Shown here: positions 32,075 through 43,246 of the stretch, piece after piece
Numbering within the stretch: the first letter of the stretch is position 1
Layout of the letters: the number at the start of each line of letters is the position of its first letter
Assembly (NCBI GenBank): GCA_027605045.1
Contig: JAQFWX010000007.1
Location: 1,922,001-1,986,000, forward strand
From: Phallus indusiatus
Lineage: Eukaryota; Basidiomycota; Agaricomycetes; Phallales; Phallaceae
Reading direction: 5' to 3'
DNA length: 64,000 nt
Translations under genes and position numbers: made by a program
The notes under the pieces: model-generated
Databases searched by the model: none
The model's input: only the letters and a program-made list of their open reading frames with translations
What the model was told of the DNA's origin: nothing

Positions 32075-32596
32075 AGGACGCTCCGGATGAGATTCATCCT
32101 CCGGAGGTATACGTCAATGCTGACGTTAGACTTGATCCCGAAGGGGATCACCTTCCCATCGAAAGAAGGGATGAAGTGAGAGTGAATGTTATCATGCGTT
32201 CACGAGTACGAGAGGAACCTCGAGTTGAAGGTCCCTCAAATACTACACCTTCTGATATTACAGAAGCGCAATCCGATGAGGATATACTTGCTCTAAGTGC
32301 AGAGCAAGACAGCAAGCTTCTTAAAGCCAAAATTGAGGGCTTTGCTGAATTTACCTCGCTGATACAGCAAGGTTATCACAAGGACCCAGTATTTAAGCTG
32401 GTCCTTGCCAACCCAAACGCTCACAAGGCGTTTGGAATTAAAAACCAACTGATCTTTACCAAGAATCAGTTCCTCCGCGATGTATTATGCGTCCCCCATA
32501 ACGCATTTTACAAGGGGAGGAGGATCACTGAGATTATAATCAGTGAGGCCCACCAAATTGTTGGGCACTTTGGACGTTACAAAACGTCCCAGTACG

Positions 32597-33225
32597 TGTA
32601 ATGTATTTGCTCTGGTTCAAGGTATAGGCACCTTGTACTGTTGCAAATAAGAGAGCTGTTTAGGGGGAACCTAGTCTAGCAACAAAGGTCTTGTTATTGA
32701 GGGTGAGACAGAGCTTGCTGCTGCTGTTGAAGACTTGAGCTGGCTGCTACTGATAGTCTTGAGGTAGAGATAGAAAAGAGAAAGAAAAAGAAAAGAGAAA
32801 GACCAATTTAATTGGTAAGCACTATGGTGCACTAGTATAGATGATAAGGCAGATTCCTATTTACAAGAGAAATCAGCCCCTATTTATACACTTTGGGGCT
32901 GCTACAAATAAAGCAAAATATTAGTAATTAAAAGATAAGGAATTACTTAGAAAGGAAATTAATTAGTAAAGGTGGAGTAATAAAAATTATAGTGAAACAT
33001 TATTAGTGAGACAGAAAAATAAAAGTACCTGGAACTGAGTCATATGACTGTTCCTAGAAAATAAACAAATAGAGATACACAAATACAAGTAAGAGCTCAA
33101 AAAAGAATAGTAAAAAACTGACATAATGTGGGCTTTTGTTGTTTATATGCTGTTTTTGGATTTAGTGGCTGTGCCTTTTGACTTGTTTTTGCTGAGCTGG
33201 GTAAAAGTGCCCTAGATACATGACA
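32597..33225 (-). repeat. Solo LTR of family E, copy 1
   Basis: 629 bp, TGTAATGTATT..ATACATGACA as written, flanked by the 5-bp duplication GTACG. Inverse orientation of 33400-34029. A TATA-like tatttataca is inside. No coding content. Confidence 0.85.
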
Positions 33226-33399
33226 GTACGTTAGACAAGCATACTGGTGGAAATCGATGATTGAAGACATCGATACGTTCTGCAGATCCTGTGGAACGTG
33301 CCAGACCAATAAAGGGGAGAATAATCACCCCAGTGGTCTGTTAAAACAACTCCCGATTCCCAATAGACCTTGGGAATCAGTTGGAATGGACTTCGTCGG

Positions 33400-34029
33400 T
33401 GTCATGTATCTAGGGCACTTTTACCCAGCTCAGCAAAAACAAGTCAAAAGGCACAGCCACTAAATCCAAAAACAGCACATAAACAACAAAAGCCCACATT
33501 ATGTCAGTTTTTTTTACTATTCTTTTTTGAGCTCTTGCTTGTATTTGTGTATCTCTATTTGTTTATTTTCTAGGAACAGTCATATGACTCAGTTCCAGGT
33601 ACTTTTATTTTTCTGTCTCACTATAATGTTTCACTATAATTTTTACTACTCCACCTTTACTAATTAATTTCCTTTCTAAGTAATTTCTTATCTTTTAATT
33701 ACTAATATTTTGCTTTATTTGTAGCAGCCCCAAAGTGTATAAATAGGGGCTGATTTCTCTTGTAAATAGCAATCTGCCTTATCATCTATACTAGTGCACC
33801 ATAGTGCTTACCAATTAAATTGGTCTTTCTCTTTTCTTTTTCTTTCTCTTTTCTATCTCTACCTCAAGACTATCAGTAGCAGCCAGCTCAAGTCTTCAAC
33901 AGCAGCAGCAAGCTCTGTCTCACCCTCAATAACAAGACCTTTGTTGCTAGACTAGGTTCCCCCTAAACAGCTCTCTTATTTGCAACAGTACAAGGTACCT
34001 ATACCTTGAACCAGAGCAAATACATTACA
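33400..34029 (+). repeat. Solo LTR of family E, copy 2
   Basis: 630 bp, TGTCATGTATC..AATACATTACA, flanked by GTCGG on both sides. Removing it restores the FVGPLPV codons of the integrase. Internal tataaatagg is a probable promoter element. Confidence 0.87.
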
Positions 34030-34415
34030 GTCGGTCCATTGCCCGTTTCAAACGGCCACGACTTCCTATTCGTCGTGATTGACAGACTGACCTCAATGGT
34101 TCGTCTGATGCCAACCACCACCAAGCTGACCGCCAAGGGCACAGCCTGGCTATACCTCAGTGAAGTCATAAGACTCCACGGTGTCCCTGACTCAATCGTG
34201 AGTGACAGGGATGCACGATTCACTGCCAAGTTCTGGCAGGAACTACAACGCCTAATGGGGACACAATTGCTCATGTCCACGGCGTTCCATCCGCAAACGG
34301 ATGGATCTACCGAGCGAGCCAATCGCTCGATTGGCCAAATACTTCGTTCCGTGATACAGAACGATCAAAAAGATTGGGCCGAAAGGATCCCAATGGTGGA
34401 GTTTGTTATTAATAG

Positions 34416-35282
34416 TGTCAAGTACCGATATCCGGGAACGGTAATAGATACTGTAATGTATTTTAGTCGCTGAATATAATACCAATAACTGTCACCGTTG
34501 GTTGACGACAATCAGGACTTGGCCTCAACCTATAAGAGGTTGTGCCACGACAGTCTTCTTCAGGATTTGTCCTGACGTTCGTCACGAGTGTCGAGTTCGT
34601 CAAGGACGTTTCTGATATGTGCGTTCCGAGCTTCGAGAGCCGCGAGCTGTATCTCGTATTGAATGATATCAAGCTCGACAATAATGAAGAAAGCTGCAAT
34701 ATGTAGCTCTTGGCAACGACGGATGGCTTCCGTCACTGCAAGTCTCGAGGAACGATCTCGACGTTCAATGATGAAGAGAGTAAGAGAAAAGAGAGTTTTA
34801 TAGAGATATCGAACTACGTTCGATATTAAGTCTGAAGAGCTATCTACGTGTATGCTAGGGTTTATATACACGTCAGATAAATAATTCTAGCTCAGTTCGA
34901 AATAGATTCCGAACTTGAGAAATACAAACAAGTCGTGAGATTCGTAAGTTACATCAATATATGCAGGGTATGATGTCTCATGTGATGAACATGAGGTGTG
35001 CAGGGATGAGAGCTGTGCATACATGGACCTACGTTCGTCATCTATGATATCATAACCGGAACGTGCGTGGAATATTCTAGAAAGGGCTTTCCGCGGATGT
35101 TCCAGGAGTTAAGAGAGACGGGTGCGTCTCTATTCGAGTTGTAAGGTTGATTGAGACGACTGAACGCGAAGGTCATATCGTGAGTGACGTAAGCGAGATA
35201 AGATTACGGAGATAAACGGTAAATGATCGGATATGGATTACGTAACGTTACCGGAAGTGATGTTATGAATCGGATCATGACA
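34416..35282. repeat. LTR-like repeat D (TG..CA, 867 bp)
   Basis: Begins TGTCAAGTACCGATATCC and ends CATGACA. It abuts the broken G1-family fragment on the left and a broken G2-type element on the right. No flanking duplication. Several short palindromes (for example arms CAACCT/AGGTTG near 34530). No ORF recognised; orientation unknown. Confidence 0.55.
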
Positions 35283-36267
35283 GGTGGTCCCATTTCTTCG
35301 ACTGTGGTAACGAGTCAAACGACTCCTTCGAGAAGATGTCGGCAAAGTCATGGAATGTCTCTGGCATGATATCCCGAAAGCCTTTGGGCGTTGGTGCATC
35401 CGCATTGTTGGCATGGGCCTGTGCCAGTCGCTGAGAGATGGTCTCGGTGGCATATATGCGGTGAGCATTGGGCTCGTCGGGTAGCATCGATATCGCGAAC
35501 AGTCGATCACCCTCTTCGATCTCAGACTCGACGTCGACCAAGTCTGGTATGTCAGGATCACTGGCCTCAGTGTCATCGAGCTCCAGCAGAGGTGCATGTC
35601 GGATTTGCTGGAATGCACGTTTAGAAAGCTTACCCGCTGGCCAGCGTGGAGTGCAAGACCGACAACTAGGGCTGCAGCGCATGAACTCTACCTGGCCAGT
35701 TGTGTAGTCTATGACGGGATTGTGGGCCTTGAACCACGGCAGTCCAAACAAGACGGGATACTTGAGAGAGGTAACGGCGAATAGAGTGTGTTCAGAGTGA
35801 TCCCGAAAGCGAACGACGAGGTTGACAACATGGGTGATAGAGCCAGCATGGTTGGGCGTACCATCGACATTAAACACGGGAATGGGTCTGGGAAGTCATA
35901 CAGCGGGAAGTCGATGTTTCTCGACAAAATCACGATCGAGGAACATACCGCTAGCTCCAGTGTCCAGCATGGCCTTGCTGTGCAACAGGGCTCCAGTGTC
36001 GACACTTTGCAGTTCCACCGGAATCTCTAGCTTTTGCATACCAGCAGTAGCTGCGAGTCGGTATTCACTTGGCAATGCACAACGTTGAGATGCCGTCAGC
36101 ATACATGGAGTTGAAACAGAGCGTGTAGCAGGTGGAGACGATTCTTTGGGTTTATCAGAGGATGCAGCAGGGGTAGTTAGATTCGAATCAGAAGTGTCAT
36201 TTTGTTCGCGGTCTATGTACAAAATGTCGAATCTATTAGATGTTGGCAATGAGGGTGCATCGTTCAC
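35283..36267 (-). pseudogene. G2-family protease fragment
   Basis: The start reads PSLPTSNRFDILYIDREQND; the protease core is SKAMLDTGASGMFLDRDFVE (DTG) and YPVLFGLPWFKAHNPVIDY. The frame changes between 35877 and 35896, and the RT is cut off at 35283. It overlaps the gag end by a few bases in the -1 frame, as in G2. Confidence 0.7.
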
Positions 36268-36962
36268 TCGTCGCCGTTTTGAAAATCCTCTACTTCTGTT
36301 GCAGCCACAGTCTCACCCTCTGCTGGTGCAGAGTCAGCACACATCTGAGCCTCTAGCGCGTCTTTCTGGGCCAACAGGTGTGCGATACTGTTGTCTAGTT
36401 CGTCTGGCTGGAGGTACTGAATGTCGTACACGCGAGGACATTCACGAGCCCAATGACCTGCCATGCCACAGCAACGGCATCTGGTGGATTCCACGTTTGC
36501 GCGTGGGTGGGCAGCATCAACGTCCATCGGGTCATGCCTAATCTGGGGTACAAGAGCAGGAGCCGCTGGTCTGGGGGGCATTGTGGGTGTGATCTGAGGT
36601 GCTGGCCTGGGAGATGGATGGGAAGGAGCTGGATAGAGGGGGGCGAGGGGCCTCCTTTGGATCAGAGGGACCTGGTAGGACGGGAAGGGGTTTGGGCGAG
36701 GTCGATTAATGGGGACAGCTGCGGGATTTGTCTGAGCTGTTCCAGAGCCCACGAGTCGGCGGCGAGCAGCAGTGAAGGCTTCGTTGGAACGCTTGTCCAT
36801 GTCAAACATACACGCTTGTCTGATCCAGCCTTCATAGTCATGAAGTGCGGGTCGGTCCTTCATTGTCGCTACCAGAGATGCGATTGCTGGGTCTACGCCA
36901 TTACGAAAGTACATGTTGATGGCAAGTCCTTCCATGAAGCCAGCGTGCTCAATGAGTACGCA
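36264..36962 (-). pseudogene. G2-family gag C-terminal part
   Basis: Reads LIEHAGFMEGLAINMYFRNG, a Pro-rich stretch, then the zinc knuckle CRCCGMAGHWARECP, and ends EVEDFQNGDE. About 200 bases of gag present in G2 (60257-60455) are missing where repeat C was inserted. Confidence 0.7.
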
Positions 36963-37655
36963 TGTCAAGATCCGAGACTGTTCGAGATCGCAAGATCGAG
37001 GGATCGAGAATTGTCACGAGCCGATTTTCTTGTGACATCGAATTAACGATTTATTTCGATTTCACAATCTTTTCGAACTCGAATGAACGAACCTTATAGA
37101 GATCGCACTCTATGCGATCTCTCGAATTACCAATTACCGATTTATTCACTTTGACGATCGGTGAGGTTCTATGATATAAATAGAATACTTCTATTTCTTT
37201 CTTTATGATTCTAACGAACCTCACAACTTCCTCAAGTACTATTATGTACTTATCCAAATTAGTACTTTCTTTGTACTTGACCCTGCATCACTTTGTAGTA
37301 TTTAAACTCGCTGTAAATACCATACAAAGTCGTCTTGAAATCGAACTCTGATTCAATTCAAATATATTTCATTGTATTTCAAACCTCCTTGAATTACAAC
37401 TCGTCTCTTTATCTCGAAACCCCGATTTTCTCGATTCTCTCGATCTCTCGCCTTTGGTGACTCCGTTGCCAAAGTCTTCATTATCTCCGGTTGTTCTTTG
37501 TTGTGAGTGCTGATTTGTCACGATCCAAATTGAGGAATACTCTCAGGCCTTTGGAGCAGGCGCAACACATAAGTTAAAGCCAAGTTCCTCATCCCTCGAT
37601 CTCTCAATTCTCGATCCCTCGATCTCGCGATCTCGAACGGTCTCGGATCTTGACA
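36963..37655. repeat. Repeat C: 693-bp insert with about 50-bp terminal inverted repeats
   Basis: Left end TGTCAAGATCCGAGAC, right end GTCTCGGATCTTGACA, with the arms continuing as imperfect inverted repeats through gatcgagggatcgagaattg. No flanking duplication. Part of its interior (about 37240-37440) recurs at 50482-50667. It may be a non-autonomous DNA element or a small LTR derivative. Confidence 0.55.
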
Positions 37656-38079
37656 TAAGGGCACGGCCTTCATTCATGTACGACATTGCCCAGCTGATCT
37701 TGAGTTCCTCAGTGTCGAAATTGCGACTGCATATACTCATGTAGAACTCGACGGTATTCCAGAAGGCACGACCCTTGGTGCGATCTCTGTCGAACGAAGG
37801 AGGTACAGCAGGTCGGGTATTTCGGGAAGAGCGTGGACTGGCTTGATGCTCAGGAGCCGGTGGTTGTCCAGGTGAGGGCACTTTGTCAGTAGGGGGGTTT
37901 TGGGCTGGAGCAGCTCTAGCTGCATCTCGGATGCTCCGTAGCACCTCAATCATCTGTGAGGCCTGGGATTCTTGTCTTGCCATGCAGGCATCCATTTCCG
38001 TGAACTGCCACATAACCATAGTCGCCACATCGTTGAGGGTGACGATTGGGGGTGCAGAAGGTGGGGGTGAAGAATCCAT
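37656..38079 (-). pseudogene. G2-family gag N-terminal part
   Basis: Starts MDSSPPPSAPPIVTLNDVAT at 38079, with the helical part MARQESQASQMIEVLRSIRD and the capsid start FDRDRTKGRAFWNTVEFYMS. It is cut at ISWAMSYMNEG by repeat C. It keeps the codon CGA (RNTRPAV) that became TGA in G2. Confidence 0.7.
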
Positions 38080-38243
38080 GAAAGAGAGAAAGGGAAAGGG
38101 GTTTTTAGGATGGAGCAGAGGGGTCGGTTATAGATGGAACTCGAGGGAAAAATACGACACTGCGATAGTCGGTGTTGAGCGCGATTTTTCGATAACAAGT
38201 GTCGATAGAAACAGCCAGTCTGTGAGTAGAAGCTTGTTCTACT

Positions 38244-38376
38244 GTTAGGGCTACTCAGCTCACACTAGAGGGAGGGGATCCTAAGGTATATATATTGGGA
38301 AAATACTAACTACTCACCTAGAGGGAGGGGATCCTAAGAGAACAAGCTTAGGGACCCTCACTCTAGGGACAGCGAC
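38244..38376 (-). repeat. 5' LTR of the damaged G2-family element, first part
   Basis: Starts TGTTAGGGCTACTCAG. Split by G3 after GCGAC; the sequence resumes at 47070 (duplicated GCGAC) and is recognisable to about 47175. Confidence 0.8.
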
Positions 38377-39007
38377 TGTCAAGATCGGTGTTCCGGACAA
38401 ATCCCGGATATTTCCGGACTACTACGAAACACGTAACTAGAATACGGAGGAGTACGGAGAGAGGGACTTGGCTTCAGCTTATATGCTGCGCCCACTCGCC
38501 CAGCTTACGATATCCCTCAATTTCAGAGAACGAGGAAGTACGTAGCTAGTACGTATGAGTACGACGTCAAGAACGTAACGTCGAACTCTGAGTCTACACC
38601 GTCAGACGACGGCTCGAACTCTGAGTACGAGATAGTACGCAACGAGTACGCACTGGAGCTCGCGAGTACGGAGTAAGAACTGAGGCGGAACTAGAGACGG
38701 AAAGTAACTAATATTCAGACTGACTCTCCTAGCTGAAAAGCTAGGATTTAAATACAAGATAGTACGGACTAAATAGGAATAGTGCCCAATACGGAACAAT
38801 GGGAAATTAACATGAAAGAAGCGAGCGGGGATGTGAATCAAACAGATGGGACTTCTCGTCCCTTGTGGTACATTACTAAAAGGGTTTCCTTCTACGAGAT
38901 GGAGTACGGCGCTGAGTACGGAAATCGGACTTGTTAAAATGATTGTCCCGAATTCGGAACTGTATCGGAACCCCGGGTTTGGATTCCGGGTTACGCGGAG
39001 CGTGACA
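38377..39007 (-). repeat. G3 3' LTR
   Basis: 631 bp, TGTCAAGATCGG..GCGTGACA as written on the plus strand. A TATA-like TATTTAAAT and the self-priming 16-mer are present in minus orientation. Confidence 0.92.
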
Positions 39008-39020
39008 GTACTCCCTCCTC
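39008..39020 (-). other. G3 polypurine tract
   Basis: Minus-strand GAGGAGGGAGTAC directly precedes the 3' LTR, the expected plus-strand primer. Confidence 0.55.
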
Positions 39021-39132
39021 AAGGCCGAGCCCCTGCGAGGACATTCTCGTTATGTAATTGGCGGAGTTTGTTCTGGATTATATAAGCTGAAAAGTTTGGT
39101 GTTTCATCCTTACTTTTTCTTCGTCTACCGCC

Positions 39133-40157
39133 ATGTCTCAACCTTCTGTCTCTTCTCCACCTGCCATCAACCCAGCGGATGAGTCGACGTTGTCTTCCTC
39201 GATCAAAGCGAAGACTCCGGCACCTGAAAAGGTGGTAACTAAGAGTACGCACCCTGCTTGTCGCGAACTCGATTTTCCAGTCAAAACGCGCTATATACGC
39301 GACGACCTTTATCAGGAGATGTTGGCGGAATACGAAGAACTGAGTAAGGGGTTGATCGCAGCTTGGGAAGTGAAAAAGGCGGAGGAGGAGCGAGAGAAAC
39401 AAGAGTTAGAGGAAATGAAGAGGAAAGTGGCAGAGAGGGAAAAGGCAATTAAGGCGCGGGAGTCGCCTAAGGTAAGTTTCCGTAAGGATATCCCTAGCGC
39501 GTACTTAGTTTTCTTTCTTTAGAAAGTTGTTGGTACTAAGCGTCCTCGGGAAACTGAGATCGTAGCCCCTCGTACTTCATCGTCTGGTAGCAAACCCAAG
39601 CCCGCGAAGCGTGCGAAAAAAGTGAGTACTGTGAATCATTTGATCACGTATTAATAATTCGATAGAAGGATGATTTCATTGTCCCGGACTCGAGTCCCGA
39701 CGAGGATCTCGGTGACATCGAGACCGATATCGATTGGAAAGACCCGTTTGTCGAGGTAGCGCAACGAAAAAAACATCTTCGCGACTACTTCGAGAAGATT
39801 ACGGTTGATCCCGTTCTATACGATGCCCCGTGCGATAGTTGTAAGGAGAATGACTACCGCTGCCATAAGCAGCTCAACCACGTCTCGGCTCGAGGAAAGT
39901 CCGCTTGCGCGGAGTGCTCTGTGGACCATCATGTGTGTAGTTATAGCACACTGGCTCCACATACGAGGGGTGGAGGAAAGGGAAAGGGTAAAGGAAAGCA
40001 ACGGGAAGAGAGTACGGTGAGCGGTGACTCCGGGAGCGCGGAATTGTTGGGGGTAATGAAGGGAATTAGCGCGGAGATCTCGGAATCCAATAGGATACAA
40101 CGTCGTATCGAAGGACTTTTAACGGACTTGATCGGGTACTTGTGTCCCGAAGAATAA
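39133..40157 (+). CDS. Spliced Zn2Cys6-like gene, antisense inside G3
   Basis: Lies antisense to the retroelement, between its 3' LTR and the end of pol. TATATAAG at about 39080 precedes the ATG by some 50 bases. Exons 39133-39471, 39523-39621 and 39666-40157; introns of 51 and 44 bases with consensus GTAAGT and GTGAGT donors; 309 residues. Features in order: Ser/Pro-rich start, a coiled coil (EELSKGLIAAWEVKKAEEER), a basic patch (KPAKRAKK), an acidic segment, then two C-x2-C-x6-C half-sites (CDSCKENDYRC and CAECSVDHHVC) 14 residues apart, resembling a fungal Zn(II)2Cys6 cluster, and a GKGKGKGK stretch. A DNA-binding role is inference. It converges on pol with 100 bases between stops. Confidence 0.75.
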
Positions 40158-40257
40158 ATGTATAGTAACATCGAATAAATTGTAAGATTTTAATGTTTCG
40201 AGATGGGAGCAAGAAAATGGGGATGAACTATGAGTGAACGGAAATGAGGAATGAAAA

Positions 40258-42659
40258 TCAGATAATGTAGGATTGAGTATCTGGATTGAAATGAAGTTTT
40301 GAGAGGGGTCCGGGTTTGTCAGGATACGATGCGTGAAACTCGGAAATGGACTCTTCTGCATGTAGTTCGTTTGCTAGTACCCAAGACTCAGAATCGTCCG
40401 TATTATCGTAACCCGTCCATTTGACTCTGTATAATAATGGACAAGATTTACGACGTCTGTCAACCTTAGAGTCCAGAATACAATCAATCTGGTACTCATC
40501 TTCCCCATCTACCTCAACCGGGCCCGGGGGGTCCGGAGTACGGTTAGGGATAGCACTTGGGGTGAAGGGTTCGAGCATGGATACGTGGAATACGGGGTGA
40601 ATAGAACGGAGATCCTGAGGCAATCGTATCGTATATGAGTGTGAGCCAGGTCGGGCTATGACTTCGTAGGGTCCGAGAAACTTTTCTGAAAGTTTCTTAG
40701 TGGGTCTTGTAGTGCGGATAAACTCGGACTTGACAAAAACTTGAGTCCCAAGTTCGAACACTGGTGCCTCTAAACGATGTTTGTCAGCTGATGCTTTATA
40801 TCGTACTTGTGCAATACGAATCTGTTCCCGGACTACGGAGTGTAGTTCGTCCAGTTGTACCGCATAGTTAGAAGCAAATATTGACGTAGTCTCCGCAGGT
40901 TCGACATTAAGGCTCGGGTGGTAACCCTTGTTGGCAAAAAATGGGGATACTCCCGTCGTAGCACTCTCGGAGTTGTTATACGCAAACTCCGCGAGTGGAA
41001 GCAGTTCGGACCAATTGTCCTGTTGATAATTACAATAACAGCGTAGATACTGTTCTAGTGTCTGGTTAGTTCTCTCCGTTTGTCCGTCAGCCTCGGGATG
41101 ATATCCAGACGTGAAATGTAAGTTCATATTTAATAACTTCCCGAGAGATCTCCAGAAGTGTGAGACGAACTCCGAGCCTCGGTCCGAGGTGACGTTGGAG
41201 GGAACTCCGTGTTTGGAGAATACGTGGAGTACGAACAGCTTCGCCAAGTCCTGCGAGGTTATTTCATCATATGTGGGAATGAAAATACCTTGTTTCGTGA
41301 AACGATCCACGATGACTAAGATGGATGTGAATCCTGAGGACTTGGGAAGGTGTTCGATAAAATCCATGGATATATCTCTCCATGGGCGATCAGGGATTGG
41401 GAGGGGCTTCAAAAGCCCATAGGGTTTATGGCGTTGAGACTTCGATCGAAGACATGTAGTACAGGACTGGCAGTAGTCTCGGACTGTAGTACGGAGGTTA
41501 GTCCATGAGTATTTCCGGCGTACCAAGTCTAATGTTTTATTCTGACCGAAATGGCCAGATGTGGGATGATCGTGACAGTACTGCAAAACTCGAAGCCGTA
41601 GGTCATCAACGTCAGGTACGTACATCCTACCATCAAACATAAGGTGTCCGGAGTCACTCGTACTCCAGCGATGTTTGGGTAGTGTAGTACGGATAGAGCG
41701 AACAATATCGTCCGTGTTCGAAGCACTTAAGATATCTTGATGTAGTTTTTCGATATCCATGAGGATCGAAACCCGGGCGAGGACGTGTCGAAGTTGCGTA
41801 CTCCGAAGGGACGACGCCAGTGATTCTGAGGTGAAGATTGGCTTAATGTTATGAGAGTTAGCGCTGGCGTAGTCGCTACTCCCCTCTTTAAGGTAGACGT
41901 CGAATCGTCTAGTTAGAGTGTCTGGTTTAGTACCAATTTTACCTGGACGAAAGTTGATTTCCAGGTTAAACTGGGAGAGGAACTCCGACCACCGAGCCTG
42001 TCTACGGGTTAAGATCTTGGTTTTGGTGAAGGATTCCAAGTTCTTATGATCCGTATACACTTGTACGGGGTGTACGGAGCCTTCCAAGTAGTGACGCCAC
42101 TTGGAGAAAGCTTCGTGGATGGCGAGGAGTTCCTTGTCGTGGATGTCGTAGTTGAGCTCCGGGGCAGACATAGTACGGGATAGGAATGCAACCGGGTGAA
42201 GTTCCCCGGAGGAGTCGTACTGGGAGAGAATGGCAGAGATAGCATAATCCGAAGCATCTGTCTCAATAATGGTTGGATGTTCGGGGTGCCAATGCCTGAG
42301 TACGGGAGCGGTGGTGAATGCCTTCTTAAGGGACTCGAAGGCAGCGCGACACTTGTCATCGAAGTTGAACGGAGTGTCTTTACGAGTGAGCCGGGTGAGG
42401 GGTACAGTGATACGAGAGTACCCATCAATGAAACGGCGATAGAAGTTAGCAAAGCCCAAGAACGACTGAATGTCTTTTACTTTACGAGGTTCGGGCCAGG
42501 TCATAATCGCGGAAATCTTTCCGGAGTCCATGGCCAAGCCGTCGTTCGATAATACGTAACCAAGGAATTCCACAGTGTCTTTGTGAAACTCACATTTCTT
42601 GGGTGATGCGTACAAGCCGTTCTTGCGTAGTCGTCGTAGTACTTCGCAGACATGTTCCT
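40258..42659 (-). CDS. G3 pol, part 2: RT end, RNase H, integrase, chromodomain
   Basis: Open for 785 codons: RT thumb and connection (KKCEFHKDTVEFLGYVLSND), RNase H (PTIIETDASDYAISAILSQY, VYTDHKNLESF), integrase zinc finger (HDHPTSGHFGQNKTL, CQSCTTC), DDE core (MDFIEHLPKSSGF, VTSDRGSEFVSHFW, DGQTERTNQTLEQY), post-core segment (FVKSEFIRTTRPTKKLSEKF) and chromodomain (YQIDCILDSKVDRRRKSCPL, VKWTGYDNTDDSESWVLANE). All key residues are present. It is cut off from the upstream RT half by the fold-back element at 42660-43246, so no complete polymerase can be made in this copy. Confidence 0.9.
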
Positions 42660-43246
42660 CTCAGTAAAAAGGGGATTCAGTGATTCGTCAGGATTTCGTC
42701 AGGATTTGGGCGTTTGTCAATTTAACCTCAATTTGGTAGTGATATCTTACGTAATTTTGACGAAGTTTGAAGTTAATTGAAGTTGATTTGAAAGGTGGTC
42801 GATTAGGAAATAAATAAAAAAAACGGCATAATAAGGGATCGAACTCAGGGTATAACATTAACATCTATGCAATTAACGACTGAGCCACAGCGCTTTCTTC
42901 TCCCCATGTTAACCGACTCTATAAGTTTATGGGTCATCAAAAAAATGGAGTATTGATCAATACAGTCCTTTTATCCGTATATAATGATAGCTAATAAAAC
43001 GGCAAAAAGGTGAAACGTGGCGTAGTTGTCTGGGTGCATCCACATTGGCATTATGTTGCTAGTTCGAATCCTCGTTATGCCGTTTTTTTTATTTATTTCC
43101 TAATCGACCACCTTTCAAATCAACTTCAATTAACTTCAAACTTCGTCAAAATTACGTAAGATATCACTACCAAATTGAGGTTAAATTGACAAACGCCCAA
43201 ATCCTGACGAAATCCTGACGAATCACTGAATCCCCTTTTTACTGAG
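42660..43246. mobile_element. Fold-back element with two tRNA-like cores
   Basis: 587 bp inserted in G3 pol, with the 7-bp duplication TGTTCCT on both sides (42653-42659, 43247-43253). Ends CTCAGTAAAAAGGGG / CCCCTTTTTACTGAG begin inverted arms of about 170 bp. Each arm leads inward through a T8 run to a different tRNA-like module: on the minus strand A-box TGGCTCAGTCG with B-box GAGTTCGATCC (42840-42895), on the plus strand A-box TGGCGTAGTTG with B-box GTTCGAATCC (43018-43070). The T arms pair badly, so these are not functional tRNAs. No ORF. Confidence 0.85.

Larger units (their letters stand above)
32075..34415 (+). mobile_element. Truncated G1-family element (pol fragment), opposite orientation to G1
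   Basis: Three blocks match the G1 linker and integrase: 32075-32596, 33226-33399 and 34030-34415, separated by two solo LTRs of family E. With those removed the frame is open: 32176-32601 encodes the RNase H/integrase linker through the zinc-binding start, 33257 onward gives IDTFCRSCGTC, and 34030 onward gives the DDE core (FVVIDRLTSM, SDRDARFTAKF, TERANRS). The homopolymers that are short in G1 are full length here. Gag, RT and both LTRs are absent. Confidence 0.82.
35283..38243 (-). mobile_element. Damaged G2-family Gypsy element (gag and protease remain)
   Basis: Closely related to G2 (57508-61220) at protein level. It contains the gag N-terminus, an insertion of repeat C, the gag zinc knuckle and the protease, then stops at repeat D before the RT. 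Its 5' LTR begins at 38244 and is split by G3. The self-priming 11-mer lies just before the LTR (about 38231-38241). Confidence 0.82.

Noticed and set aside
38602..38841. 79-codon ORF repeated at 46664
   Set aside because: It lies within the G3 LTRs and repeats only because the LTRs are identical.
42840..43075. Two functional tRNA genes
   Set aside because: A and B boxes are present but T stems mispair and acceptor stems do not form; they belong to the fold-back element.
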